From: Sporolactobacillus pectinivorans
GTDB lineage: Bacteria; Bacillota; Bacilli; Bacillales; Sporolactobacillaceae
Assembly (NCBI RefSeq): GCF_002802965.1
Contig: NZ_NXGA01000001.1
Location: forward strand, 1,944,102 to 2,008,101
Direction of reading: 5' to 3'
DNA length: 64,000 nucleotides
Made by a program: the position numbers and the translations under genes. The notes under the pieces are model-generated. The model had not been told where the DNA came from and searched no databases. It saw only the letters and a list, made by a program, of their open reading frames with translations. Shown one piece after another: positions 56,080-64,000 of this stretch; positions within the stretch are counted from its first letter, which is position 1, and each line of letters begins with the position of its first letter.

Positions 56080-57398
56080 TGCGTAGATCCATCCGTTTTA
56101 AGCTCTCCATGTTTTTTCTTGTCATGTTTCTTCTGTTTGTTGCAACCCTTCTACTTAGCTTTATTATTTTCTTCAGAAATGATTTTCGCTATGATGTGGT
56201 AAAAGAAGAGCAATATTATCAAAATATGGTTTCAAAACTTGCTGACAAAGCGTCTGCATCCAAGGATGAGAAAAGCATAGAAACTCTACTTGCACCCTAC
56301 GCTAATGATAGAATGCAGATCCAGTTGCTCAATAAAGAGGGAAAAGTGCTGTGGTCGTTGGGCCATTCGCCTACAATCATTGATATATCCGCAAAAGATT
56401 ATATCATTACGGGAGGCGTAGTTCGATATGGCCTGCGGATAAATGGGATGAATTTGACACGCACCGAGGTATTTGAAGAGTACGCCATCAAATACCTATG
56501 GATCATCTTGCTTCTCTTTACTTTTCTGTTTTTATTGATCGCCTTTTTTCTTCACCTATCCATTACAAAACCTGTTTTAGCGCTTTACAGACGGATGGAG
56601 AACGATCCATTGAAAATGAAAATAAGTACAAAGGACTATCGACGTGATGAAATCGGTGTTTTGGAAAAAAAATTTGATCAAATGATCAATCGATTGCAAA
56701 CTGTAGACAGGCAGCAGCAGACGATGCTGGCTGCCATTTCGCACGATCTGAAAACACCACTAACTTCGATCATCATTTACACCGAGCGATTGTCCTCTGG
56801 AAAAGTTTCAGATCGGAAAAAGCAGCAGCACTATTATGAGGTGATCGGTCGGAAAGCGGACGACATCAAGGATCTGATTGATAAGTTTCAAGATGCTGCC
56901 CTGTTCTCTAATTTAGATGTGCGCGCAGATTTTCAGAGCGTTTCTGCCGCAGAATTCTTCCAGTCTGTTTTTGATCCCTATACGGAAGAATGGGACGATG
57001 TGGACGCGAAACTCAGATATGAGAGCATAATAGACGGTGCCGCCATGATCCGGATTGACAAGTCATTAATTAGACGGTTAATGGCCAATGTTATCGGAAA
57101 CGCCGTCAAGTACGGCGCGCAACCTCTCATTGTACATGTTTTCTTAACACAAAGTGATAACTACATAAAAATCAAAATTGAAAACAATGGTATGCAGGTT
57201 CCGGATGATAAAATACCGCTTCTTTTTGATCGTTTTTACCGCGCAGAACCATCCCGCTCACGTGAAAAAGGAGGGAGTGGACTCGGCCTTTTTATCTGCA
57301 GGGAAATCATTGAAAAGCACAGAGGTTTCATTCGTGCTTACAAGCCTTGGAATAATGATTTTGGTATTGAAATAAAGCTGCCAATCGTAAATTCTTAA
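56079..57398 (+). CDS. Sensor histidine kinase
   Basis: A 439-residue kinase. Membrane segments at about residues 11-31 and 138-160 flank an extracellular domain of ~105 residues. HAMP follows, then HisKA with AAISHDLKTPLTSI and the ATPase domain with NVIGNAVKYGA (N-box), RFYRAEPSRS and GGSGLGLFICREI. The architecture is like that of VanS-type sensors. It pairs with the regulator just upstream (1-base overlap). Confidence 0.91.
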   Translation: MRRSIRFKLSMFFLVMFLLFVATLLLSFIIFFRNDFRYDVVKEEQYYQNMVSKLADKASASKDEKSIETLLAPYANDRMQIQLLNKEGKVLWSLGHSPTIIDISAKDYIITGGVVRYGLRINGMNLTRTEVFEEYAIKYLWIILLLFTFLFLLIAFFLHLSITKPVLALYRRMENDPLKMKISTKDYRRDEIGVLEKKFDQMINRLQTVDRQQQTMLAAISHDLKTPLTSIIIYTERLSSGKVSDRKKQQHYYEVIGRKADDIKDLIDKFQDAALFSNLDVRADFQSVSAAEFFQSVFDPYTEEWDDVDAKLRYESIIDGAAMIRIDKSLIRRLMANVIGNAVKYGAQPLIVHVFLTQSDNYIKIKIENNGMQVPDDKIPLLFDRFYRAEPSRSREKGGSGLGLFICREIIEKHRGFIRAYKPWNNDFGIEIKLPIVNS

Positions 57399-57404
57399 AA
57401 TTTC

Positions 57405-57435
57405 TTTATTTTTTTCTATTTTTATTTAATTTTTG
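57405..57435 (+). promoter_or_regulatory. Three phased T-rich direct repeats before the ABC genes
   Basis: TTTATTTTTT, TCTATTTTTA and TTTAATTTTTG lie about 10 bases apart, directly before a weak promoter candidate TTGTTA (57437-57442), 17 bases, TAATCC. Direct repeats at one helical turn are the usual binding pattern of OmpR-type activators, so the neighbouring regulator may bind here. Confidence 0.35.
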
Positions 57436-57509
57436 ATTGTTAGGATGGATGACATGGGGTAATCCCTTGGTCACCCATTCTTTATTTTTAAAGAGAGGAG
57501 GAAGTAGAT

Positions 57510-58217
57510 ATGAGTGAACCCATCATCGAATTTAAAGGAATAACCAAAGAGTACAAAATGGGGGAGGTGGTTGTTAATGCTCTTTCCGGCGTGAATTTCA
57601 TCGTCAATAAAGGGGAATTCGCTATAGTAGCGGGTCCAAGTGGGGCTGGAAAGAGCACTGTGCTGAATATTCTTGGCGGCATGGATACCCCAACAAAAGG
57701 ACACTTTACCGTTGACGGCAAGGAGATCAACAACTATTCACGAAAGCAATTGATCACGTACCGTCGCAAACAAATTGGGTTTGTTTTTCAGTTCTATAAC
57801 TTGATGCAAAACCTGACCGCCCTTGAAAATGTGGAACTGGCTGTTGAAATTTGCGATCACCCCTTTCCGCCTCGTGATGTGCTGATGCAGGTAGGCCTGG
57901 AAGAACGAATGAAGAATTTTCCTGCACAGCTTTCCGGAGGTGAGCAGCAGCGTGTAGCTATTGCCCGCGCGCTTGCAAAAAATCCAAAGATCCTGCTTTG
58001 TGACGAGCCGACGGGTGCTCTCGATTATAACACGGGGCGTTCCGTATTAAAGCTTTTACAGGATACGTGTCGGAGAACCGACATGACCGTTGTGCTGATC
58101 ACGCACAATCTGGCGATTGCCCCGATGGGTGACAGACTGATCAAGATCAAAAATGGACGTGTTGAAAACATGGAGATCAATCCTAACCCTGTCAATGTTG
58201 AAGAGATTAAGTGGTGA
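57510..58217 (+). CDS. ABC transporter ATP-binding protein (MacB/LolD type)
   Basis: A 235-residue ATPase with Walker [18 protein letters not shown]-loop [18 protein letters not shown], signature [15 protein letters not shown], Walker [13 protein letters not shown] and H-loop VVLITHN. It belongs to the family pairing with FtsX-type permeases, for antimicrobial peptides, lipoproteins or cell-envelope signals. GAGAGGAGGAAG before the ATG. It overlaps the first possible permease start codons. Confidence 0.94.
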   Translation: MSEPIIEFKGITKEYKMGEVVVNALSGVNFIVNKGEFAIVAGPSGAGKSTVLNILGGMDTPTKGHFTVDGKEINNYSRKQLITYRRKQIGFVFQFYNLMQNLTALENVELAVEICDHPFPPRDVLMQVGLEERMKNFPAQLSGGEQQRVAIARALAKNPKILLCDEPTGALDYNTGRSVLKLLQDTCRRTDMTVVLITHNLAIAPMGDRLIKIKNGRVENMEINPNPVNVEEIKW

Positions 58218-58222
58218 GTGCG

Positions 58223-61200
58223 ATGCAAAAAACACTAATTAAAGAAGTATTTCGTGAAATTAAGGGCTCTTTGAACCGCTTTTTCGCAATCCTCGTGATT
58301 GTGACGCTTGGTGTCGCTTTTTATGCCGGATTTAATTCCATCGGTCCGGATTTATCTGCATCCGTTGCCAACTACTTTTCAAAAAGTCGGTTCATGGATC
58401 TTCAAATCCTGTCACCTGTTGGCTTTAACCAGGACGATTTAAAAGCGATACGCATGGTGCCCGGCGTCAAGAATGCCCAGCCTGTTTTTATGATGGACGC
58501 CATGCAGACGTACGGAAAACAGACCAATGTTGCGCACTTAATCTCCATACCAAACGGTAACGGGTCAAACGAAGCGATTAACTCGCTGACCCTTGTAAAG
58601 GGAAGGTTTCCGAATAATTCCCACGAGGTCGTCGTGGATCAGCAAAAAAACGGAAGCAACCCGAAGATCGGCGACCTTGTTACTTTGTTATCCGGTTCGG
58701 CGGTGAACATATCAGACAGCTTGCACGACACGAAGCTTAAGGTCGTAGGTACTGTCGATAGCCCAGCCTATTTAACCAGAGACCGGGGAACCAGCACCAT
58801 CGGGAATGGCAAAGTAAGCGGGTTGGTCTTTATGCCGCAGCAGAACTTCAAGCAATCTGACTACACGGCCATTCTGGTTACCGCAGCGGATACCAACGGT
58901 TTGGATGTGTTCAGCGACGCTTATTCCAACAAAGTTTCCGCTGTGAGAGACGACTTAAATCACGTGGCAGATAGCCGGACCAAAACGCGTTATGATGATC
59001 TCGTCAGCAAGAACAATAAGCGGATTACTCAGCAGCAGAACGAATATAACGAAAAAAAGAAACAAGCGGATCAATCATTTGCTGATGCACAGCAGAAAAT
59101 TGACGATTCGCAGAATAAGCTGAAAGCTGCACAGGGTCACTTGAATGCGATGGAAAGTCAAACCAATCAGCAATTTGACGCGGCTCAGGCTAAACTTGAC
59201 ACCGCAGCAAAGCAACTTGCCGACAGCACGGAAGAATATAACCAAAAATCCGCTTCATTTAAACAATCGGCGGCAGCAGCGCAAAATCAGTTTGCCATCG
59301 CCGAGAAGCAAATCAATGCTCTTTCGTCAAAAATTTCATCTCTGCAGAATCAGCTTAACGGACTTGAGACCAAGCTTTCTGTAGGTAAGACAAACGGAAG
59401 CCTGACACCTGCAGTGATGGAAAGGATAAACGCACAGATTCAACAAATAAAAAGTACACTGGCCACTTTGACACAGCAGCAGGAAACAGCACAGGCCAAT
59501 CTCACGGCTCAGCAGAAAAAGTTCACGGCCACGCAAACGCAACTGAATTCCAGCAAACAACAGCTTGCCGACGCGACGGCACAGCTGAACGTTCAGAGGG
59601 ATTCATTTGCTGCCGAACAGAAAAAGACGAAATTGCAGATTACACAAGGTCAGCAAGAGATTAACAGGCAAAAAAGTTTCATTGATCAAGCATATCAGAA
59701 TCTGAAAAAACAAAAAATGGATACGAACAAAAATCTGAGCAAGGCTGAGCAGCAGATCCATGATGCCAAACAAAAGGTCAGCCAGATTACGAAACCAAGT
59801 TGGAAGATAATGAGCCGTGACGACAATACGGGCTATTCGAGTTTCCAAAGCACTGTTGACCGCAGCAATGGCATGTCCAGTATTCTTCCGGTCATCTTCT
59901 TTGCCATAGCAGCTCTCGTTTGCCTGACGACGATGACCCGGATGGTACAGGAACAGCGCACGCAGATTGGTACGCTTAAGGCTCTGGGTTACAGTAATGG
60001 GGCCATCGCGTTTAAATATCTTTTTTATTCTGCTTCGGCGAGTCTAATTGGAAGTATCATCGGCATGGTTCTTGGGTTTATCTTACTGCCGTCCGTAATA
60101 TTTAAGGCTTATATGATCTTGTATTCAATGCCAGCCATGAGTGCCGGTTTTTATCCCGGTATCGCCACTACGGCACTGGTGATTTCATTAGCACTGATCA
60201 CGGCAGCAACGCTGTTTACCTGTATCAGCGAGCTTCGTTCCGTCCCTTCGGCATTGATGCGGCCGGAACCGCCAAAAAGTGGGAAACGGATTCTTCTTGA
60301 GCGTATCCATTTTCTGTGGAACCGGCTGAGTTTTAGTAAGAAAGTAACGGCACGCAATCTTTTCCGATACAAAAAGCGTTTCTGGATGACGGTATTAGGC
60401 GTCGCCTGTTGCTGCGCGATGCTCGTCACTGGTCTGGGGCTTAAAGATTCTATATCCACGCAAGTTTCTCAAAGAGAATTTGGCGAGATTATGAAATACG
60501 GCATGTCCGTTCAACTGAAAAACAATGTGACTGCCAGTCAGACAGACACGATAACGCACCTTCTCAGGAACACGTCCGGGGTATCCTCGTTCATGGAAAA
60601 CACCAACAAGAATATCACCGTGAAGTCGGGTTCGAAAAACGAACAGGTGAATCTCATGGTTCCGCAGCAGCCCAATCAATTTTCAAACTATTTTAAGCTG
60701 CGACAAGCACCTTCGCGCTTTGCAAGTACGGGCTCATCGATTTCCCTGTCAAATGATGGTGTTGTCATTACACAGCAGCTAGCTCAGCTGTTAAACATTA
60801 AAACGGGCGATACCCTTGTGATTGAGGATGATGCGACACATAGTCATCATTTTCGTGTTGAGGGTATAGCAGAGAATTATTTGCTGAATTATGTGTTTAT
60901 GACACCCACTTTATATTCAAAAACATACGGTTCGCAAGTAGCGATCAATCAAATCTTAACGAATTTAGATACGAAGGCCTCCCATAATTCGATATCTTCG
61001 TCGTTAACGAAAGCCGATGGTGTCGCCAGCGTGTCTTTTCTGTCTGATAGTGAACAAACTTTTCAGGACACGGTTAAGAGTCTTAACGATGTGGTCTGGG
61101 TCATTATTCTGGCAGCCATCCTTCTTGAGTTTGTGGTTCTTTATACGTTGACGACGATCAATATTGGTGAACGTTTCAGGGAAATTGCCACGATTAAAGT

Positions 61201-61483
61201 TCTGGGATTCTATGACCGAGAAGTTTCGGCATACGTCACCCGTGAAAGCTATCTACTAACATTAATAGGCATCGTGCTCGGACTCATTGGCGGACTATTC
61301 TTGCATGCAAAGATTCTTAGCGGTATTGAAGTAGACGGCGTTATGTTTGTCAAGTCGATCCTACCGCAAAGCTTTATTGTCAGTGCCTTGCTTACCTTCA
61401 TCTTCACTTGGGCTGTCAACCTGATTACAATGGTACCGCTGCGCAAGATTGATATGGTTGAGGCACTAAAAGGCAATGAGTAA
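58223..61483 (+). CDS. Large FtsX-type ABC permease with coiled-coil extracellular domain
   Basis: A 1086-residue permease. The first membrane segment is at about 20-40, then a large outer domain whose residues about 250-530 form a long Gln/Lys/Ala-rich coiled coil. Three membrane segments follow (about 560-690), with RMVQEQRTQIGTLKALGYS typical of FtsX. A second half has one segment near 735, another outer domain and three segments near 965-1075 (RFREIATIKVLGF). It ends with RKIDMVEALKGNE. ATG 58223 is chosen; GTG codons lie upstream in frame. Confidence 0.88.
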   Translation: MQKTLIKEVFREIKGSLNRFFAILVIVTLGVAFYAGFNSIGPDLSASVANYFSKSRFMDLQILSPVGFNQDDLKAIRMVPGVKNAQPVFMMDAMQTYGKQTNVAHLISIPNGNGSNEAINSLTLVKGRFPNNSHEVVVDQQKNGSNPKIGDLVTLLSGSAVNISDSLHDTKLKVVGTVDSPAYLTRDRGTSTIGNGKVSGLVFMPQQNFKQSDYTAILVTAADTNGLDVFSDAYSNKVSAVRDDLNHVADSRTKTRYDDLVSKNNKRITQQQNEYNEKKKQADQSFADAQQKIDDSQNKLKAAQGHLNAMESQTNQQFDAAQAKLDTAAKQLADSTEEYNQKSASFKQSAAAAQNQFAIAEKQINALSSKISSLQNQLNGLETKLSVGKTNGSLTPAVMERINAQIQQIKSTLATLTQQQETAQANLTAQQKKFTATQTQLNSSKQQLADATAQLNVQRDSFAAEQKKTKLQITQGQQEINRQKSFIDQAYQNLKKQKMDTNKNLSKAEQQIHDAKQKVSQITKPSWKIMSRDDNTGYSSFQSTVDRSNGMSSILPVIFFAIAALVCLTTMTRMVQEQRTQIGTLKALGYSNGAIAFKYLFYSASASLIGSIIGMVLGFILLPSVIFKAYMILYSMPAMSAGFYPGIATTALVISLALITAATLFTCISELRSVPSALMRPEPPKSGKRILLERIHFLWNRLSFSKKVTARNLFRYKKRFWMTVLGVACCCAMLVTGLGLKDSISTQVSQREFGEIMKYGMSVQLKNNVTASQTDTITHLLRNTSGVSSFMENTNKNITVKSGSKNEQVNLMVPQQPNQFSNYFKLRQAPSRFASTGSSISLSNDGVVITQQLAQLLNIKTGDTLVIEDDATHSHHFRVEGIAENYLLNYVFMTPTLYSKTYGSQVAINQILTNLDTKASHNSISSSLTKADGVASVSFLSDSEQTFQDTVKSLNDVVWVIILAAILLEFVVLYTLTTINIGERFREIATIKVLGFYDREVSAYVTRESYLLTLIGIVLGLIGGLFLHAKILSGIEVDGVMFVKSILPQSFIVSALLTFIFTWAVNLITMVPLRKIDMVEALKGNE

Positions 61484-61540
61484 TACGGAACAATGCTATC
61501 AGTCCTGACATTATTGCCGATACGGATTAATTTATTAGAG

Positions 61541-61575
61541 AGCCAGGAAAAATATTATTCTCCTGGCTTTTTTTC
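61541..61575 (+). terminator. Intrinsic terminator after the permease
   Basis: AGCCAGGA/TCCTGGCT stem with a 12-base loop, followed by a T-run. It ends the regulator-kinase-ABC unit. Confidence 0.88.
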
Positions 61576-61762
61576 TTATGTGTGCGCCTGAAAAGGGAGA
61601 TAGTAGGGGAAAACGGGTAAAATGCTACTGAGGACAGCGTAAATGAACTGATCGATCGGACCAATTTATAAAATTGATTGGTAATAAATCTATAAGTATT
61701 CCTTTAATTTAAAGTATTTACGACAATAAAATTGTCGATTAACCTGTGAATAATATTATTAG

Positions 61763-61798
61763 TTGTTACTTTATTTCATGTGTAATAAAATAGTTACA
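61763..61798 (+). promoter_or_regulatory. Promoter with overlapping inverted repeat, upstream of the wHTH gene
   Basis: TTGTTA (61763-61768), 17 bases, TAAAAT (61786-61791). TGTAA (61781-61785) and TTACA (61794-61798) form an inverted repeat over the -10 element. The start codon lies 8 bases after the -10, leaving no room for a leader. From 61576 to 61762 I see nothing else. Confidence 0.5.
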
Positions 61799-61799
61799 T

Positions 61800-62123
61800 A
61801 TGAATAACACATTATCTGGCGATGAACTGTTAAATGTTTTGGAAGCATTATCGAATCCTTATCGGCTAAAAATCATTGCGATTCTTTATGGAAAAAAGCA
61901 ATATGTAAGTCAACTTGCGAGAGAGCTAGGCATTAGCAGACCATTGCTCTATTTGCATTTACGCAAGTTAGAAGGTGTCAAACTTATCCGTGGCCATCAT
62001 GAAATTTCTTCAGATGGCAAAGCAATGAAGTATTATGAACTCAACTCTTTTAGTATTCCATTGGATGAGCGTTTAATTGCTCAGACGGCAAGCAGTTTGA
62101 CAATCAAACACAGAAGGGAGTAA
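61800..62123 (+). CDS. ArsR-like winged-helix regulator
   Basis: A 107-residue protein: LLNVLEALSNPYRLKIIAILYGKKQYVSQLARELGISRPLLYLHLRKLEGVKLIRG, a clear winged helix of the ArsR type, then a short C-terminal helix. There are no cysteine metal sites, so the signal is not heavy metal. ATG 61800 lacks any Shine-Dalgarno sequence and sits right behind the promoter. The small membrane protein gene starts 56 bases downstream. Confidence 0.85.
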   Translation: MNNTLSGDELLNVLEALSNPYRLKIIAILYGKKQYVSQLARELGISRPLLYLHLRKLEGVKLIRGHHEISSDGKAMKYYELNSFSIPLDERLIAQTASSLTIKHRRE

Positions 62124-62179
62124 CGATCAGTTCTTTGCAATGAGCCATCAAAAAGGAAATAGGTGAAGGAGCTGTCAAA

Positions 62180-62392
62180 ATGATGTTTCTATCGTTAATT
62201 ATTCCTCTTGTTCCTCTTCTGATTTTTATTCTTATGATCGTCTTTGTTATTCGTGCCGTTCATCGAATGGAGCGTCGTGCGGAAGAGCGTCTGAAATTAG
62301 ATAAAGAAAGCGCAACTTTACAGCACAAACAAATACAAGATATAAATGATCGTTTAACCAATATTGAAAACATGCTTAAAGAGGTGGAGTAA
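62180..62392 (+). CDS. Small membrane protein with coiled-coil tail
   Basis: A 70-residue protein: one strong membrane segment (residues about 3-25, LIIPLVPLLIFILMIVFVI), then a charged helix ERRAEERLKLDKESATLQHKQIQDINDRLTNIENMLKEVE with heptad spacing. GTGAAGGAGCTG lies before the ATGs (62180, 62183). No known family that I recall. It is probably co-transcribed with the winged-helix gene. Confidence 0.7.
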   Translation: MMFLSLIIPLVPLLIFILMIVFVIRAVHRMERRAEERLKLDKESATLQHKQIQDINDRLTNIENMLKEVE

Positions 62393-62595
62393 CTTTCCGA
62401 TCAGCATGATATTAAAGTACCCGAGTTGTCTACTGGAAGAAATTCTTTGCTGAGGATGATATAGGGGGACGAAATTCATTAACGAAGACTTTTCGCGGAT
62501 ATTCCTTACAATTCTTAAGAAATTTTCAAAAAAGGCCTACGCCCGGACACTTGCTGAACTCACTATAATAACTACAAAAAGAAAGGGGAGCATCG

Positions 62596-62826
62596 ATGGT
62601 TGCCCAAATCGTGCCCATAGTACCGCTTATCGTTGTGATTATTGTTCTACTGTTTGTTGCTCAGCGTGCAAAAACGACGCACTTTGAGTGCCCGGTCTGC
62701 GGATGCGCCTTTAAAGTCTCCGTTTCAACATTTATGGTCGCCTTTCACATGCTGGGTAAGCACGATGTTACATGTCCCAACTGCGGATACAGAGGCCTGC
62801 TGCCACCTATAAATGATGACGAATAA
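62596..62826 (+). CDS. Small membrane-anchored zinc-ribbon protein
   Basis: A 76-residue protein with an N-terminal membrane segment (about residues 4-22) and a zinc ribbon with two CxxC pairs (FECPVCGCAF and VTCPNCGYRG) about 30 residues apart. AGAAAGGGGAGCATCG precedes the ATG. The function is unknown. It lies 203 bases after the coiled-coil membrane protein. TATAAT near 62563 may give it its own promoter. Confidence 0.7.
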   Translation: MVAQIVPIVPLIVVIIVLLFVAQRAKTTHFECPVCGCAFKVSVSTFMVAFHMLGKHDVTCPNCGYRGLLPPINDDE

Positions 62827-63023
62827 ATATATGGTGCAGCTGTGTCTGGATAAGGTGATTTCTTGACTTTCATCACGACCGTTCCGTCAATTCGGTTCTA
62901 TGCTGCTCTAAAATTTAATTTCGGCCAGATCAATGGAAAAACGGCTTGCGAGCATATAAAAATGATAAAATAATGTAAGAGATATAAAGTTGTGGGGAGC
63001 ACAGCACCCGGCGTACTGCCGGG

Positions 63024-63060
63024 ATACATAATAAAAGCCGGCCACTGACCGGCTTTTATT
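63024..63060 (-). terminator. Terminator of the DUF3231 gene; contains 29-base repeat, copy B
   Basis: Perfect 11-bp stem ATAAAAGCCGG/CCGGCTTTTAT with a 7-base loop. Positions 63024-63052 match 46102-46130 in 27 of 29 bases. A CCCGG/CCGGG hairpin lies just before it, as at 45560. Confidence 0.75.
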
Positions 63061-63070
63061 ATAGATTAAC

Positions 63071-63609
63071 TCAATTCGGATGATAGGTAGGAGGAAACCT
63101 TAACCAACCTCTTTTTTCAGAGAGAATATTGATGGATTGACCAAAAATCATAACATCCGTCATGATTTTAAAAAAGATGATTTGTAAATCTGTGCGAAGA
63201 CATTGGCTAAGCGCACTTGCATTCAACCCAAAGGCGGTTACCAAATTAATTTGAATCGTGTTGACGATGTCTTTTTCCGTCTGTTTGACCCCATTCGGGA
63301 CATCATCAACATTTATTGCTGGTTTTTGGACGTAGCCGTCAGACGGAGAAATACTCTCAGCTTTCATAAATTCATCTAATTTTTTCTTGTGAATCAATCC
63401 TAATCTTTTGGATTCATTAATTATATTAATGACATCCTTATCTTTTGTAGCGTTCAATGCAATTTCGCAGTAACCAAGAACACCATCAAGTTGTGTTTGA
63501 TACATCCAACAAGCCATAGCCTCGCCCACATGAATGGTCTTTTCTTATTGTCAGATAAGGATTTTATTGTGTTTATGGCTGATTCGGCAATATTCAAGAC
63601 ATTTGGCAT
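63071..63609 (-). pseudogene. DUF3231 family protein, one-base frameshift
   Basis: From 63529 downward the frame gives GEAMACWMYQTQLDGVLGYCEIALNATKD to the end, a DUF3231 protein (ferritin-like helical, common in spore formers). The normal N-terminus lies in another frame from ATG 63609: PNVLNIAESAINTIKSLSDNKK. One extra A in the A4 run at 63540-63543 (minus strand) would join them into KKKTIHVGEAMACW. So the gene is either frameshifted, read by slippage, or carries a sequencing error. GGGG lies about 10 bases before ATG 63609. Confidence 0.75.
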
Positions 63610-63610
63610 A

Positions 63611-63679
63611 TCATATACCCCTTTTGTGTAAGTGAATACTTTTTATTCTGTCCCATATTAAAAAGCCTACGCTGTGCAT
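63611..63679 (-). CDS. 22-residue upstream ORF before DUF3231
   Basis: A strong AAAAAAGGAGATAAC precedes an ATG at 63679. The frame reads HSVGFLIWDRIKSIHLHKRG and ends one base before the ATG of the DUF3231 gene, so coupled translation is possible. It is too short to assign. The sequence beyond (63680-64000) shows no gene that I can support. Confidence 0.45.
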   Translation of the reverse strand: MHSVGFLIWDRIKSIHLHKRGI

Positions 63680-63980
63680 AATGTTATCTCCTTTTTTAAT
63701 CTAATGCTTATAATCATCTCTCCTGTTGAAAAAAATATCTCCATGGAGTAGCGCAGGTGGGGTGGAGGTAGTTACAGTATCCCCTCACTGATTTTTAAAT
63801 ATTCAGTGGCCGACCTCGATGCAACTAATGTGATCTATCATGCGCCAGTGGCAATAAAATATATTGCCGGTTCTGATGGATAACTTTCTGACACTTTTCT
63901 TGGAACATAGCTGACAAGGCGCGAGAGGGCTACCAATATAAAGAACAGATTATTGACGGATTTGCTTAGATGAAGTATAT

Positions 63981-63998
63981 TAATTGATACATCAATTA
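63981..63998. repeat. Palindrome at the window end
   Basis: Eight-base arms TAATTGAT/ATCAATTA separated by AC. It could be an operator of a gene beyond the window. Confidence 0.4.
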
Positions 63999-64000
63999 GT

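Noticed and set aside
1..64000. CRISPR arrays, tRNA or rRNA genes, T-box or lysine riboswitches
   Set aside because: I looked for repeat-spacer patterns, tRNA-like cloverleaf and TTC-loop signatures, and leader motifs near asd/dapG/dapA, and found none that I could support.

Overview
The window looks like the chromosome of an endospore-forming member of the Bacillales. It carries dpaA/dpaB (dipicolinate synthase), spoVS, spoIIIE, cotE, ymcA/ricA and ymdB, in an order that largely follows the Bacillus subtilis infB-to-mutL segment. Codon use and base composition look moderate in GC. A Sporolactobacillus-like organism is my best guess, but that rests on general resemblance and not on a search.

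Region 1 (1-28.2 kb, all plus strand) is the conserved backbone: infB (5' truncated by the window), ylxP, rbfA, truB, ribF, rpsO, pnp, mlpA, dpaA-dpaB-asd-dapG-dapA, rnjB, spoIIIE, ymfI, ymfM, pgsA, cinA, recA, rny, ymdB, spoVS. Compared with B. subtilis, several genes are missing (ylxY, ymxH, tepA/ylzJ, ymfF/ymfH, ymfJ/K). Three of those sites hold copies or part-copies of a dispersed intergenic repeat, one copy apparently flanked by a 9-bp direct repeat. A pyroglutamyl-peptidase stub lies between dapA and rnjB. The region ends with an SPFH-domain membrane protein and a tiny ribbon-helix-helix protein.

Region 2 (28.5-44.7 kb) keeps miaB-ymcA-cotE-mutS-mutL on the plus strand. It has gained a CBS-domain protein and two blocks on the minus strand: an MFS exporter, a DUF2231 membrane protein and an OmpR-type two-component system before miaB, and a MoxR/DUF58/DUF4129 operon between cotE and mutS.

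Region 3 (44.7-64 kb) is accessory and starts directly after mutL. It contains a frameshifted tyrosine integrase, an SH3 fragment, a bacteriocin-immunity-like gene, an immunity-like gene behind the wreck of a toxin C-terminus, and a decayed second copy of the SPFH/RHH pair. These are followed by an ABC-2 exporter, a complete IS21-type element (istA/istB), a metallo-beta-lactamase-fold/TetR operon, an IS630-type remnant and a four-gene sensor-transporter module (response regulator, kinase, ABC ATPase, 1086-residue FtsX-type permease). The window closes with a winged-helix regulator with no visible leader, two small membrane proteins, and a DUF3231 gene broken by one base in an A-run and preceded by a 22-codon upstream ORF.

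Most plus-strand backbone genes form short operons separated by clear intrinsic terminators. Recognisable regulatory sites include a LexA-like operator on the recA promoter, a sigma-K-type promoter before dpaAB, a sigma-H-type promoter before spoVS, and a palindrome inside the promoter of the MBL/TetR operon.
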